Assembly (NCBI GenBank): GCA_008694505.1
Contig: VZDJ01004378.1
Coordinates: 20,538,239-20,602,238, forward strand
Length of the DNA stretch: 64,000 bases
Direction of reading: 5' to 3'
From: Cyanoderma ruficeps
Lineage: Eukaryota; Chordata; Aves; Passeriformes; Timaliidae
Positions 39,572-52,572 of the stretch are shown piece by piece; within the stretch, counting starts at the first letter, position 1; each line of letters begins with the position of its first letter. The notes beneath the pieces were generated by a model. That model was given only the letters and a program-made list of their open reading frames with translations. It made no database searches and was not told where the DNA came from. The translations under genes were made by a program, and so were the position numbers.

Positions 39572-42500
39572 CTTTCGGTCAAGCTTTGTCCTCAGAATTC
39601 TGAAGTTGTTTTTATGTAACATTTTTACCTCTCTTGGCGGATGTTATCCTTAAATGAGCCTTATCATTCCAATGACTACATCTTTTAAAAGAGGTAAAAA
39701 GGAAGATATACTGCAGCACTTATAAACTTTAGAAGCGTAATATATGCTACAGGTCATGTCAGAAAAAATGTAAGTTTACTATCTGCTAGAAGCCATTTCA
39801 ATTACAGAACTTTATTAACAGTGTTCTTTCTCTGATCATGATGAACTGCATCGAAAATATAGTCTTTTATCAGCATTAATGTTTGCTGCAAGCAGGTGAA
39901 GCAAGAAAATATATAAATAAAGTGGCATAAAGTAGGATTAAGTGGAATCACTCCTCAAGGATTATCACAGCACCTTATATCTCACAGAGCCTTATATCAT
40001 CATATCATGTGGAAACAGCTTCTATTTTATGAGGTTCTTTTTAATTCCTAACCCTTGCCCTCCTTCATTACAGCAGACATTTTTTGCTTGATATTAGTAT
40101 TTTAACCACTTAGTAGCTTAAATTTAGCCATTTAGCCTTATGAGGCATTCAACTTCATACATTTTTAATATAATTTAACTATTAAATGCTATACCACTGT
40201 TTCATTTTCGCATTTAAATAATATTTTCTTGCCAATTCATGTAAATTAGTAAAGGTCTTTAAACATGACACAGTTATTTTTTTTCTCCTTGCACTGATGT
40301 CTGTTAAAGAGCTTTTTAACAGCAAGATGTTGCAATATGTCCTGCATATTCAAGACCATAAATGCAAGCAGATACTTAGAAGATCATCTGAAAGAAGTAT
40401 AAGTGTCAAATATTTCTCAATGCATATACCATTTTTGATGATGCAATATTTGGCCAGGATGAGTGATTTTCATTGTTGCCTTGCTGTCTAAGCAGGAGAA
40501 TATCAAACCTATTTATTTTTCTGGGCCTGTGACATTAAAAACCAGTTGTGACTATTAAAAAAGTGTTGAGATATAGTTGATAACCTGAGCTGGTTGAGCA
40601 GAGGCTAGCAAGGTAATCATCTGCCCAGCATGGTAGAGAACTCTCGAACTGCATAGTCAAGGTAAATCTTAGTTTATCCAAGACTTATGACAGCTTAATT
40701 CTATATATAATGTAAGTGCTCTGAGTAATGCATCATAATGGTTTATCTGTATACTCAATTGTCTAATATGCATTTGGCTGACAGTTGGAAAATAAATCAA
40801 GGCTGTACGTCTCTATACCAGGTCACTATCCTGAGTTCACAGTGCTCCTTTCTGATGGAAGATTCTGACTCTTAAGGAACCATCCATCTGTCCAAAGTTA
40901 AGATCAGTTGCCAATAGCACGTAATTTCTGAATATGTCCAATGCTGACACTTCAATCACCCCCCTAAAAAATCTCTTGCACTTCTTACCACTTCTTATAG
41001 GTAATTTCCATTGCCCTTACTCCAAATGCCCAGCCGAAGACCTTGCTTTACATTTATGAGATCTTTTTTTCCTGCTATGTCTTCTCAGAGCAGTAGAGAC
41101 AAGTTATGAGGACTGTCTAGATTGGAGCGAATTCTCATAATACCTATTTGCGTTTGGAAGTTTCCACCTGGTCAAGCTCTGCCTGGCCAGGATAACCAAA
41201 GACAATTACAGTGTCACTGTTTTCCAAATAGCCACTTTTGCAGAAAATGGCTTTCCTTTTATCTAATAAAAGTGCAATTGAATGTAATTTTGTTCTTTTA
41301 AGTAAACGGTTCTCTAAAAGAGATACAATTACAAAATCACAACTCAATCTGTAAAAAGACGATGTTCAACAGGTTCCAAGAAGTAGAGTCTGGATTATCT
41401 TTTGAGTTCTTCAAAGCAGTCTTTCAAGTGCCACTGCTTAATAACAACTGATAGTTGCACTCTTTGTACATAAACTTAGTCCTTTCAGACTTGCAGCATA
41501 AGATAGCCATCTTGTCTTCTTTTGTTGTTAGTGGAAAATAGAGGCACTGAATTGCCTCATGTCTGCTCCTGTATATAGATAAAACCTAGACAACAATCTA
41601 TGACTGGCCAGTACATTTTTTATCTTTCCCTAAAAGAAGCTTTATAAAATCAATCCTATTTGTAAAGTTACCATCCTCTGGTGAATCTTGAGAGGATTCC
41701 AGCTGTTCCTCCAATCCCTACGAAACTCCAGAATCTCTCCAGCTGTTTTCTTTCTTTTGCTGAAAGAAGACTCTTGTCCAGTCTTGTAGAGTTCACAGCC
41801 ACTTCACTCTACTTGTTAGTTCCTACTCAGATCATATGAACCTTTACTAAAAGTCTACACAAGTCACTATGAATTTAATTGAAAGTTTCTCTCTGATTTT
41901 ACAAGGCTCTGAACTAAGTCTTCTTGCTCACATTGTGGTCCTATAGGATTTTTTTCAGTCTTCTCTTTTCTAGTCAATTCTCTAAACTTGATGATCATCT
42001 TCTGATTCAAACAGCTGCCAAATATCCTGCTGGGCACTAAGTAACTGCTGCTAATTTCCCATTGCATAGATAATGAAGCCTGACATACATACAACACAGC
42101 ACATGAGATTCAATCTCAGCTTTCTAAACTATACTAAATGGAGACATTAGCTGTAAATTCATGGTTTATTTTCTTTGATTTCTGAGTAGACAGAGGTTAA
42201 AACTACCACTGATCCTTCATGTGTATTTTTTTGATGCACCCTTGATTTCTCCCATATTCCATTAATAATAAGAGCATACAAGAGTGTTACTCTTGTTGCT
42301 CACAAACATATGCTCTTTGCCAAAATACCTTTTTTACCCACATCTTTGTTAATGGCAGGGTATAAGAGTCTGGGGAGAAAAGGCACTTCAAGGCACAGGC
42401 TCTGTTCTTGCTAGCAAGAGCAGATTAGGAGTCTCATTAAAGTGTGGAGAATTATCCACCACAACTTCTTTCTCATGGTGCTGCTGTTTCAACTACTTGA

Positions 42501-45500
42501 GAGCCCAGGTCTGTTTAGTGCAATGGCTCTGCCTGTCATTTCTCGGGAGGTTACAATAGGAAGCTGTCACCTGCCTTGTGAAGCTCCCAGTTCTCTGTCA
42601 CGCAGCCAATGCCAGTGTTCCCCACACAAGTCTGGGCTGCTGTTCCAATGCTCCTCTCTACCGCCTTCGTGACAGATGGTTCACAGCTCTGCAGTGGCCA
42701 CAGCCTAAAGTGACTCGTGGAGGTGTGATTCCACTGTAAAGATTTTCCAGCATTGCTGCTCAGAAAAACTCCAGTGACAGGAAGTGACAGAAAAAATTCT
42801 ATTATGTGCCTAGAAGCATTTATTCACCCCTCATTGAGCACAGAGCTGGAGGGTACCATTGTGCCTATTAGTGCCAATTTGCATTACCTGAGCATCATGA
42901 ATTTCTGCTGAATCAATGCCAACATGTTGCATTCTGACTTGCCAAGCTGGAATAGCTATAAAGTTGTGGAGGTCTTTAACAGTCATTGGAACCACACATG
43001 ACTGAGAAGATGCACGGTCAGGAAATGGACTAACAGTGTGGGCTTGTCATCTGGGGCCAGCGCACATTGCCAACCTTGCACACAAAGCAGCTGCACCAAG
43101 GAAAGAGCAAGAGCAATGCAGCTGGGTGGGCTGTGTGAGTCTGGTGGCAGCACCTCAGTAGCACAGCCTCCTGGCCTTTGCCTACTCGTGGCTGGCTCAC
43201 AGGTGACTTAGGGACATAAGTGAGCACCACATGGACATTGCGGAAGAGCCTTGTCTGATATTCAGCCTGTAGAAAGCCCAGATTTAGGGCAGTCTTGAGA
43301 AAAGACAAGAAGGTGCAGTCCAGAATCGAAAAGTATTATGTGAGTTCTTAGGGAGGTATAAAGAAAACTGTAGCATAGGGGCAATTAATTGAAGTTAGAG
43401 AGGTTTCTTTTAAAGTAGGCTACCTATTCCCCAAAAATGCTAAGACTACAGGTAGTTCTACTGGGACCCTATAAAGGGGAACAACACTTTTTAATACATG
43501 CTTCTTTAAAAATAACACAAAAATAGAACTTCTCGAGAAAATATTAACATGCTTTTCACTTCAGTGACCTAAGAGTGGTAATGAGCATTATAAAGTTAAG
43601 TCTACAGTGGCATATCTGGATACTAAAAACATTTAGGCTCCTCAGTAACAGGATCCATACTGGCAGTCATATCCTAAAAGAATGTAGGCTAGTAACCTAT
43701 GGTATTGGCATTAAAACATCTTAGAGCTGAAGGCAGGTGTTGAATTTTCAGTTAAGAGGGTTAAAAATTGACTTTAACTCCCTTTCTCATTCTGGCTCTA
43801 GATGGCTTCACTTCTCCACTGATCTTCACTTCTATGGTTTTTAAACTTGAGGCAGTATGATTGCTTGTTGACAGTGAATGTACTGTACAATGTGTGTACC
43901 TCTAAATTGCTTTCAAACTGATAACTCTTTCTAATAAGCTTTGAGACAGTGCTCAGCATGTTTAATGTTTCTATTATTTTTCTACGGAATCAAAAACCAT
44001 TGCCAAATTTTTTTTCCTTGTTTAAATCTTCTTACCCCCAGTGAGCTGGAAGAGGTAGAGGACTTATGCTACAGGTGCACAATTCTGAGCACAGCTGTCT
44101 CTCCTGGCTGTGTATGAAGGCTTGTCACAGAAAACAAGACCACTGCCAACCTAGCTTGTAACAGGAAAATATGTATTCACTGGTTATTATTTTTGTTTGG
44201 GTTTTAATCCTCTGTAAAATAAAAAATGCAGATGTAGAGCTCTATGTGTTGTTGGCACTGGTGCCCCATAGGTCTTGTCACAGTAAATGAAAAGAAAATA
44301 GATATTTGCTAATTTGTGGTTAGAAAAAATTAAAATTAAAAAAAGGCATTAAAGTGATAGTCCCTTCATAAGTCTGGCAACAACAGGGAAAAACAACTTC
44401 ACAGCCTGATGTTGTTGCAGCTTGGCAGTCAAATGGGTTTGTGTAGGCTGCTATTGGCAGCAGTTTTCATTAGCTTAGGGCCTCCTTTCTGGAAAGACAG
44501 AGCTGAGCTGCCAGACACAGATGTCCAGTCTGTGCAAGCAGGACTCACTAGTACACTGTCCTGCTGAGAAACTCCCTTGAGCATCTCCCATCTGCCTGCC
44601 TTTTTACGTGCAATTCTCTTATCATTATGACATCTTCCTTAAATATCTGGGCTTTAATTTATATGTTTGCTTTAAGCTAAATTTCCTGTTATGTTAAAGT
44701 TACTATTAATAACAATCACAGAACTTCTCAGCATGGAGAAAGATGTCACATTTCTGTATATTTTGAATAAATGCCACTATCACTACAAACTGCTGATTGG
44801 TATAGGGCACTGTTTGAATTATTGTTAGTATTTATGCTTCACCTAGTAAGCTAATGTACAAAACTAATCTAGGATCACTGTAATGTTTAATGATTACCTT
44901 TGGTATATCCCACAAACAAGAGAGCACTTGCAGAAAAAGAAATCAGCATCACTATGGATCAGATTATTGTTATCCTCCTGGTGCATTTGGTCCCATGACT
45001 GCAACAAGATCGGAAGGATTTAGCTATTTTTGTTTCTGACTCCCTGAAAAGAAATATTAAACTATGAATTCTTCCCTGAGAGACAAAATAGAAGGAATTA
45101 ATCATGTCCTCATGATGAGAGAATTCTTTTCAAGTAATGGCTGTTACTAGAAAATATTTTAAAACATTTTTTAGAAAAAAGTATTCTTATTCATGTTGTA
45201 TTGATTATAATTCAGCAAATACTCTCTATATGAGGAAGTTTTGAAAATTAGATCTTTCCAGAAATCTGGAGATTAACCTGGTGAAGATTCTGAATTTTTC
45301 AAGATTCAGAAAGGCTTCTAGATAAATAGTGCATAAGGAATAATGTGTAGCTTTATTATCTTCTTGTTACAAAACTTTTCTCAAAATCTCTGTACTAAGA
45401 CAAATTTTTCAGTGCAGCTAGCATTTGGACTGGAAGGAATAAAAATTTGGAACATGAAGGGATAAACTTTCAGGATGCAGTCATATTTGCTCTGCTATTG

Positions 45501-45911
45501 TATATGTTCCAACAATGTGGGTTTTTTACTCTGTATGTGAGAGTTTGAGGGCTCTCCAGAAAATAAAAACTTATTTCCTATTTTATTGTCAGTCCCTCCT
45601 GAGAAAGGAGCTTTATTCAATCAACAGAAGAAAAGATCACTACCATACCTTACCCTGCTGGCAGCAATGCTTTAAGACAACAACTACGTCAAAATTTTAG
45701 GTGATGGAAATTAATTTGTGTGAGCAAGAAATTGCCCCCATTGTGCAGCTAAGTAGGTGTACTCTGGCAGTTCTTTGTTTTGCTTCTGAACTGTGGTGGT
45801 GTTTTTGCAGGTTGGAGGGGGCGGGTTTGGTATATTGGAGTCCATTATTTTGTAGCTCTGCACTTTGATGTGGTATACCCAGTACAGCCCAGTACTTAGA
45901 GTGACACAGTT

Positions 45912-45917
45912 GAGGAC
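45912..45917. repeat. Target-site duplication, left (GAGGAC)
   Basis: GAGGAC directly precedes the LTR and is repeated exactly at 46222-46227. Confidence 0.92.
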
Positions 45918-46221
45918 TGTCGCGGGGCGAAGCTGGCCATGTCCCAATTTAGGAACACTGGAATGAAGCTCAGGACACGGCTGCTGTAAAAAACTCTCTC
46001 TCCTTTATTTACAATCTAACTCCTTTATACATTTGTACAGAGGTCAAGGGATTGGCTACACAGGTCACCACCCCTTCAACCTGGATGGTAGACATCACCA
46101 TCAATCATTTCTTCTCTCACAGGAGAAGTATGTAAACATTCTAAGAATAGACATTATTTACATGAAGGCTGCCTGAGAAAGTTCTACAGAAAGACAAAAA
46201 GACAGAAAACTCAGGGCAACA
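45918..46221 (-). mobile_element. Solo LTR, endogenous retrovirus, copy B
   Basis: A 304-bp LTR read on the minus strand, beginning TGTTGCCC and ending GCGACA, with a perfect 6-bp duplication GAGGAC on each side. Minus-strand TATAAA lies at 46024-46029 and AATAAA at 46004-46009. By eye it is roughly nine-tenths identical to copy C over about 190 shared bases in the U3 region, and more distantly related to copy A. There are no internal retroviral sequences, so the provirus was lost by recombination between its LTRs. The family name cannot be fixed without a repeat library. Confidence 0.9.
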
Positions 46222-46227
46222 GAGGAC
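46222..46227. repeat. Target-site duplication, right (GAGGAC)
   Basis: Exact repeat of 45912-45917. Confidence 0.92.
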
Positions 46228-46459
46228 TTTTCTTGGCATGGTCCTAAATATTTCATTTGTGGCTCAAAACTCAGTGTGGTTATGTCAAGGTTAAGACCAG
46301 GCAAACAACTATGTCATATGCCCATCTCCTGTCTCTGCATTTTTCAAATAGCAGTGGAATTCTGTCTCCATTACTTCCTCTTTGGCTTAACTAGTATGTA
46401 TTTAGCCCTTCTAATATTTCCATAAGTCTGTTTTGCAAGTGAATTTTCACTTTTGTTTT

Positions 46460-46670
46460 GGCACCCTGGATTTCTTTCAATCTGTCACTGTCTCTTGTGT
46501 AATGAGATGTCCAGAGCTGCAGGTATAGTTGTATTTATTTCCCTACATAGATGAAATGCCTTCTCTAGATTGAAAGCCATTGAAAAAGCTGTGGACTTTC
46601 TGCTGTCAAGCTGCATTGCAAAAGAATTTCTTGATTGCTTCAACATCATGACTAGGTCCCTTTCTGTGTG
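46460..46670 (-). repeat. Ancient CR1 LINE fragment, antisense
   Basis: The plus strand shows decayed landmarks of an antisense CR1 segment in the right order: TTCAATCTGTCACTGTCTCT, GTCCAGAGCTGCAGGTATAG, a TTTCTGCTGTCAAGCTGCATTGC-like block and ACTAGGTCCCTTTCTGTGTG. Divergence is high and the edges are uncertain, so an old insertion is likely. No coding capacity remains. Confidence 0.5.
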
Positions 46671-48580
46671 TTCAACAGCGAGATGTTAATTTTGATTGAG
46701 TTTTTTTTAAATTAATGGAAACAACTGGAGAAACAGTCTTTTCGTTCCCACAGAAGTCTGAAGCAGCTAAGATGATTAGGTTGCTCCCTATTACTTGGCT
46801 GAGGTTAAGGAAGATGTGCCCAGTATGAAATTTGCAAAAATTAAGTTGCAGCCCAAGTGACATGGAAGTGAACTGAAGAGAAGGTGGACATGATTCTGTG
46901 AAAGAATGACAGTTCAGTCCATGCTCACACCTTCTGGTACATATAAATGACAAATACAAATTCCTTCTTGATTGACTCATTATGTAGAAGGCAGAACTAA
47001 TGCATATCTAACTTGTATATTAGGCATGCCTTACATAAGGCAAGCAGAGGCATCTCTCTGACATTAAAAAGTGCACATTAAAAGATCTGAAGGAGTAGTG
47101 GTCGAAAAATTGCAGTCAAGAATGTTATTTTTCTGTCAGACAATATGACATCTTTAAAATTCAGCAGTTCCCTTGATGTCTGTCAATGTGTCTGTTTGTT
47201 TTGAGGAAGAAAAAGATGAAACGTTGCTTTTTGGTAAGGTCAAAACCTTTCCTTTTCAAGCATACCTGGAATGCTTTGATTGTTTCAAGACTCACACTCT
47301 TACTTTGCAAACAAAAAGTAAATGTGTAGATCAGTACGCTCTAAAATTGATAGCATATTTACATTTATTTATTTAATAGACTAATCCAAAGAAATCTATT
47401 TAGGGTTGTCTAAAACATATACTTTAGTTAATGCTGCTGGCTCTATGATTAAAAAATAAATAATTTAGAAGTTTTTATTTCTCTTTACTATTAGAACACC
47501 ATTTTGAAATAGATTAGATAAGATATTGAGCTACCTTTGAAACACTGAACATTGTGTGCAGGGTCAACATAGCAGAAAGGTAGGTTAGGTCACACACAGA
47601 TGCAAGAACACAAGCCCAGATACCAATATTAGTATACAAGCTGGGCTCAGCTGTTTTATTTCAAACACCAGCTCAGATAATTCAGCTTAATAGGGGCATG
47701 TTTTATAGTAACTCTTTTATTGCAATCTTCCTTCAGAGCTAGTAACATACGTAAAATCAAAACTCCATTGAAGAGTGAGGCTCTGCTGATGACTTTAACC
47801 TATGTCTTTGTCAGAACCTTGTACAAGACCAAATGAGTCAGCAACCTCCTGCTCTTTGTGGAAAGATTCTGAGAGAGAATTTTTGAAGGATTTTCCTCTA
47901 AGGAGGTTCATTTTCATCTAATGAGAACATATGGTTTTGGCAGGACCAATCTCTAAGGAATGCAGTCAACCTTTCTTTTATTCTCCCCCTTTAGGAAGAA
48001 TCAGTGTAAGTACTGAGCTCACTACCAGTAAATCTCCAAATAGCATGAAGTGTTCCAAATGTAATCATAACTATCCTCACTTGAAGAAGGCTTGGAATGA
48101 TGTGAATCATACCTGCACTTCATAACAAAGATAATATTGTGAAAATGTTCCTATTCAGAAGCAATGAGTCATGCTACAATGACCATCACTTAATCATTCT
48201 GACTAAACAGAGATCAACATTTACAACTGAATGTGTTACATTTTGAAATATTTTGGAGACAGAAATAAAGTATAAAAACTTGTAAAAGCTACCTCTATAT
48301 ATTAATTCATGTGACCTAAAAGCTACTAGTTTTACTTGCAAAGACTGTGGTCAGTGAGGTATGAAAGGCACTTATTATTTCAAAAATGTCTTGAAAACCT
48401 TTTTCAGTATCAGAAATAATCCACTTCAGCTTTTAACACACTGTTTATGTTCCTTTCACAGGAGATTAATGCAATGATAAATGCTTGGTATAGTTGAGAA
48501 TAAAAACAGTGTGGATGATAACAAAAGCAGAATTTTGATTTTTCCCTTAATGTAACTTAGTATTTAAACGAATATTAAGT
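46671..48580. other. Unique AT-rich non-coding stretch
   Basis: Nothing nameable. Open frames here are at most 102 codons and unrecognised. Confidence 0.55.
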
Positions 48581-49455
48581 AAGTTTTCCAACGACACTAA
48601 ACTAGGAGGAGCTGTCAATTCCCTTGAGAGCAAAGAGGCCCTACAGAGAGACCTTGACAAATCATAAAGATGGGCAATCAGCAACCATGAAGTTTAATAA
48701 GGAAAAGTGCTGGATTCTGCACCTGGGTGAGGCTACCCTGGTTGTGTGCATAGACTGGGGAATGAGCCCAGAGGGCAGCATTATGGAAATGGACCTGGGA
48801 TCCTGGTCTATGGCAAATTGAACATGAGTCAGCAGTGCTCTGCAGCCAGGAGGGCCAACCTTGTCCTGGGGGGCATCAGGGACAGCATTGCCAGCTGGGC
48901 AAGGGAGGGGATTGCCCTTGTCCTCTTCTGCACTGGGGTGGCCTCACCTTGAATATCGTGTGAAGTTTTGGTCACCACAATATAAGAAAGATGTTAAATT
49001 ATTAGAGAGTGCCCAAAGGAGGCCAACAAAGATGGTGAAGGGCTCTGAGGTGAAGCTGTATGAGCAGTGGCTGAGCATACTTGATTAGTTCAGCAGGAGA
49101 TTGAGGGGACACCTCATTGCGCTTTTCAACATCCTTGCAGGGGAAATGGAAGGGTAGGTACCAATCTCTTCACTCTCATGACCAGTGACAGGACTCAATG
49201 AAATGGCCTGAAGTTGTTTCAGGTGAGGTTTAGGTTGGATAAAAGGAAAAATCTTTTCACCAAGAGGGTTTTTGAGCACTTGCAACTGTGCAAAGTGATC
49301 ACAGCACCAAGCCAGTCTGAGTTCAAGAAGGATTTGGATAATGCTTTTCAGGCACATGGTGTGACTCCTGGGGTGTCATGTACAGGGGCAGGATTTGGAC
49401 TTCATGATTTTTGCAGGTGCCTTCCAACTCAGCATATTCTATGATTCTATGACTT
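48581..49455 (+). repeat. CR1 LINE, 5'-truncated, sense
   Basis: About 875 bases of a CR1 element in sense orientation. The conceptual translation, broken across frames by stops and shifts, passes through the C-terminal part of the CR1 reverse transcriptase. Recognisable stretches resemble the family pieces NDTKLGGA near 48600, MKFNKEKCWILHLG at about 48,687-48,728, LEYRVKFWSPQYKKDVKLLE at about 48,949-49,008 and a FRLDKRKNLF stretch near 49,230. The 3' end is the diagnostic CTTCCAACTCAGCATATTC followed by tandem ATTCTATG-type octamers ending at 49455. Stops and shifts make it inactive. Confidence 0.93.
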
Positions 49456-49694
49456 TTCTATACTTTAACTGTTGATAAAAACCTATCATGGAGTGGCAGC
49501 TTGCTATCAAATGGCCCTTTAAAGGACTGGTTTTTAATCACATATCTAAGGACCTTGGATTCCTCTTGGACTGGTATAGATTTAATATCTTCCCCTTGCA
49601 AACTCATTAAAAAATAATAATTTTTCTATAAAAAAATCAAGTTTAAAAGTAAAAATCTCAAGCAAATTATTTTTTTTTCGTACTGTCAAAGATT

Positions 49695-50350
49695 GAGCAT
49701 GAAACAGCAATGTGCCCTCACTGTAATAGCAGCTTGTGGTGTCCTGGGCTGTATTAGAAGTGTTAAGGGAGTGGGTCAAGGGAAATGATCCTTTCCCTCT
49801 ACTCAGCACTGGGGAAGCTGCACTTGGAGTTCTGTGCTGATTGCTGGGCTCCCCAGTACAAGTGAGACTTGGACAGAGTGCAAAGAGTCAAGTGCATCAT
49901 CAATAGGAAGATTAATAGACTTCAACTAGACTTAAACATCTCTCATACCAGGAAAGGCAGAGAGAGTATGAACCATTCAATCTGCATTAAAGAAAACTCA
50001 TAAGGCTTTTCTCAATGGGTGCAAATACCTGAAGGATAGGTATACAGAAGAAGGAGCCAGGCTCTTTTCAGTGGTGGCAAGGGACAGGACCAGAGTAATT
50101 GGGCAAAAAGTGAAATACAGGGGTTCCCTTGTGAACATCAGGAAACACTTTTTATTGTGAGGGTGACCAAGTACTGGCACAGGTTGCCCAGAGATGTTGT
50201 GGAGTCTCCATCGTTGGAGGTATTCAAAAATTACCTGGGTATGTTCTTGAGCAAAGAGTTGTTGTTGTCACTGTTTGAGCAAGGGTGCTGGACCAGATGG
50301 CCTCCACAAGTCCTTTCAAACCTCAATCATTCTGTGATTTTGTGATCTCT
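49695..50350 (+). repeat. CR1 LINE 3' end, second subfamily, sense
   Basis: A second sense CR1 fragment begins only about 240 bases downstream of the first. Landmarks are GTCCTGGGCTGTATTAGAAG, GAAGCTGCACTTGGAGTTCT, GGGCTCCCCAGTACAAG, AGCCAGGCTCTTTTCAGTGG, ACATCAGGAAACACTTTTTA, CTGGCACAGGTTGCCCAGAG and the terminal ATTCTGTGATTTTGTGAT. The last 60 codons of reverse transcriptase stay open (50157-50345, with RLPRDVVESPSLEVFKNYL). The octamer variant (TCTGTGAT) and the 3' UTR differ from the first copy, so these are separate insertions of different CR1 subfamilies. Confidence 0.93.
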
Positions 50351-51754
50351 TCTAACTGAGTGTCTGAGTATTGATGATGATCAGAATTGATAGTGCTTCA
50401 GTAAAACAAGAAGCACTGAATTCAACTCTAAATTTATATTGGATCACTACTAACATTCATAAACTTTGGAGAGCGCCTTTGTTCTGACTTTTTTCCTGGA
50501 CTCTGCTGTTTCTGTACATCTGACACAACTTTTGCACACAATGCTTTCAAACTTCTGGCTTAGTCCATGTACTTCCCCTGTGACGATGGTGAATCTTCTG
50601 CAGAGCTATTTCTAATTTACTGTCCTCCTCCAAGTGCTTTTACTAATACCATATCCATCTGGTGGTGCTGTGCTGATATCATTATGTCTCCTGTTGAACA
50701 CTATGCTCTTACTTCTTTGTAGCACCCCGTCTGTATCCATCCTTTGAGGCAGGGAACATCTGGTTTTTATACACTGATTAACCTTGAATGGAGACTCCAG
50801 GACTCTCAGGTAATACAAATAGATGATGATGATAGCAATATGATGTGAGGCTCCAGACTAGCATATTGATTTCACCTACATATGAATATCAAATTTTGGA
50901 ATAAAATCTGCTTCAAAATAAGTTTTTAAACTGCTAGATATTTCCCTGGAACCATTATTTTATCTTTGCTCTTCTAGCTAATACAAAATTGAAATTTTGA
51001 ATAATTTCCTGTTCAGGTAGCACTGTAATTTATAGCCACTTGATGGAATTAAATAATACTTTCTATAGAGAAGTGAAGCACATAAATATTTTCATAGATT
51101 GTGAGAGGAAAGTTTTGTAAACATATTAATAATATGCTGATTGGAGCACAGAAAGCCTGTTAGATTTTTTCTGTTTCCTTCAGAAAAAATAAGAACAGTG
51201 ACTTTGTTTTTACACAAAGATGTCATCAAAACCGTTCTACGCAATTGTGCAGGCCTTCCATCCTTGAGCAAAATATGGTGGAATGAATTCAATAAAGGAA
51301 TCAAAGTTTAAAACGTCAAGAAATTGATAAGGGTTTTTTAAGAGCAAAAGCGGTTGTGCTTTTTGGAAACCATAATTCTAGATGTCAAGGATACAACACA
51401 TTTTTAATCATTATTTTTCCACTGATTTTGTTGGGCCTTCTTACTCTGCATGTGACAATTTTAGATCTCTAATGAAAGCAAATGGAAGAATTTGGATGAT
51501 GCTAGTGGTGAACTTGGGAAAAAATCTAAAACTGGCCACAGCTGGATAAATCCACTTCTTTAGTGTTAATTCAGACAAACTGTATATATTATCTTTTTAA
51601 AGGCAGTTTAAGCACTGCATGGTGCATTCCCTTTCTAGGAAGAGGAATAGGTCATCATTTGTATAGTAGAACTGTAATAGGGTGGTAGGAAACTTGATTT
51701 CCTAACTTCAGTCTTAGTGAGACAACCTATTCAAACTTTACATTTGTACAATCT
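50351..51754. other. Unique AT-rich non-coding stretch
   Basis: No gene or recognisable repeat between the CR1 pair and LTR copy C. Confidence 0.55.
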
Positions 51755-51760
51755 CCTGCT
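51755..51760. repeat. Target-site duplication, left (CCTGCT)
   Basis: CCTGCT directly precedes the LTR and recurs exactly at 52061-52066. Confidence 0.92.
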
Positions 51761-52060
51761 TGTTGCAGGCTGAAGCTGGGTGTGTCTCAATTTCAGGAAC
51801 ACTGAAATGAAACTCACACCACGGTTGTTTTAGAAAACTTTTTAATTCAATCTGACTCCAGTTTTTATACATATGTACAGAGGTCAAGAGATTGGCTACA
51901 CAGATTGCCACCTCTTCAACCTGGATGGTGGACATCACCATCAATCATTTCTTCTCTCACAGGAGAGGTATGTAAACATTCTAATAATAGATATTGTTTT
52001 CATGAAGCTGCCTGAGAAAGTTCTACAGAAAGACAAAAAGACAGAAAGCTCAGTGCAACA
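51761..52060 (-). mobile_element. Solo LTR, endogenous retrovirus, copy C
   Basis: A 300-bp LTR on the minus strand with inverted termini TGTTGCA...TGCAACA (7 bp) and a perfect CCTGCT duplication at both ends. Minus-strand TATAAA lies at 51864-51869. The AATAAA seen in copy B is degraded here (TTTAATT on the plus strand). Its U3 matches copy B closely, sharing blocks such as GTACAGAGGTCAAG, GACATCACCATCAATCATTT and CTTCTCTCACAGGAGA. No internal retroviral sequence is present. Confidence 0.9.
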
Positions 52061-52066
52061 CCTGCT
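52061..52066. repeat. Target-site duplication, right (CCTGCT)
   Basis: Exact repeat of 51755-51760, immediately after the terminal CA. Confidence 0.92.
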
Positions 52067-52567
52067 ATCAGAGAAAAATGTAGAGTGTTAATAATGCCAA
52101 AGAACAAGATAGCTAGCACCACTGCTGGTTGCTATTTTTACACTGTACAAGAAAACAGGTACTGTTTTCATCCTCTCATAAAATCCCTTCTGCTTGGGGT
52201 CATAGCCAGGCCCTGCAGCCAGTACACTCTCATGCATTGTACCAGCACATCTGGCTGTGCCACCACCTACTCCCACCCATGCATAGCTCCTGTTAGAACA
52301 GCTCTGTGTTTTCAGCAGGGCAATATGCCCTGGGACAGGTAGGCTTCCCAGTACATGGAATAGCCTCGATGCCCCTCTGAAAACAACAAGCTGGAAACCA
52401 GCCCCTTTCAATGGGAGGTGTTCAGGCAGCTCAGCTGGATGGAATCAGGACGCTGGATATCTGTGAGATGTATATGCAGCCAGTTGTATATCCAGAAGTG
52501 GAAGATCTGCCTTGGTTTGGAGGCTGCTGACAGTGGAGGAAGTCTGCCTTGAAAGTACTTTCTGTGT
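52067..52567. other. Unassigned stretch between two LTRs
   Basis: About 500 bases of somewhat higher GC than the window average, with overlapping frames of 85-107 codons on both strands. It matches no repeat I know. It may be unique sequence or part of an unrecognised element. Confidence 0.4.
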
Positions 52568-52572
52568 CAGTG

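Larger units (their letters stand above)
34662..45911. other. Mostly unique non-coding stretch
   Basis: No gene is seen over about 11 kb. The first 300 bases (34,662-34,960) are richer in GC, and overlapping frames of 104-148 codons cover both strands of this part and the adjoining LTR. None is preferred and none resembles a retroviral protein I recognise. A GTA/GCA repeat (35,863-35,909) and an AAATTTT triplicate (39,551-39,571) are listed separately. A 120-codon plus-strand frame at 37,391-37,753 matches nothing I know. Confidence 0.5.

Noticed and set aside
45918..52060. The two minus-strand LTRs as the ends of a single 6-kb provirus
   Set aside because: Each LTR has its own perfect and different 6-bp duplication (GAGGAC and CCTGCT), and the sequence between them holds CR1 and unique DNA rather than retroviral genes.
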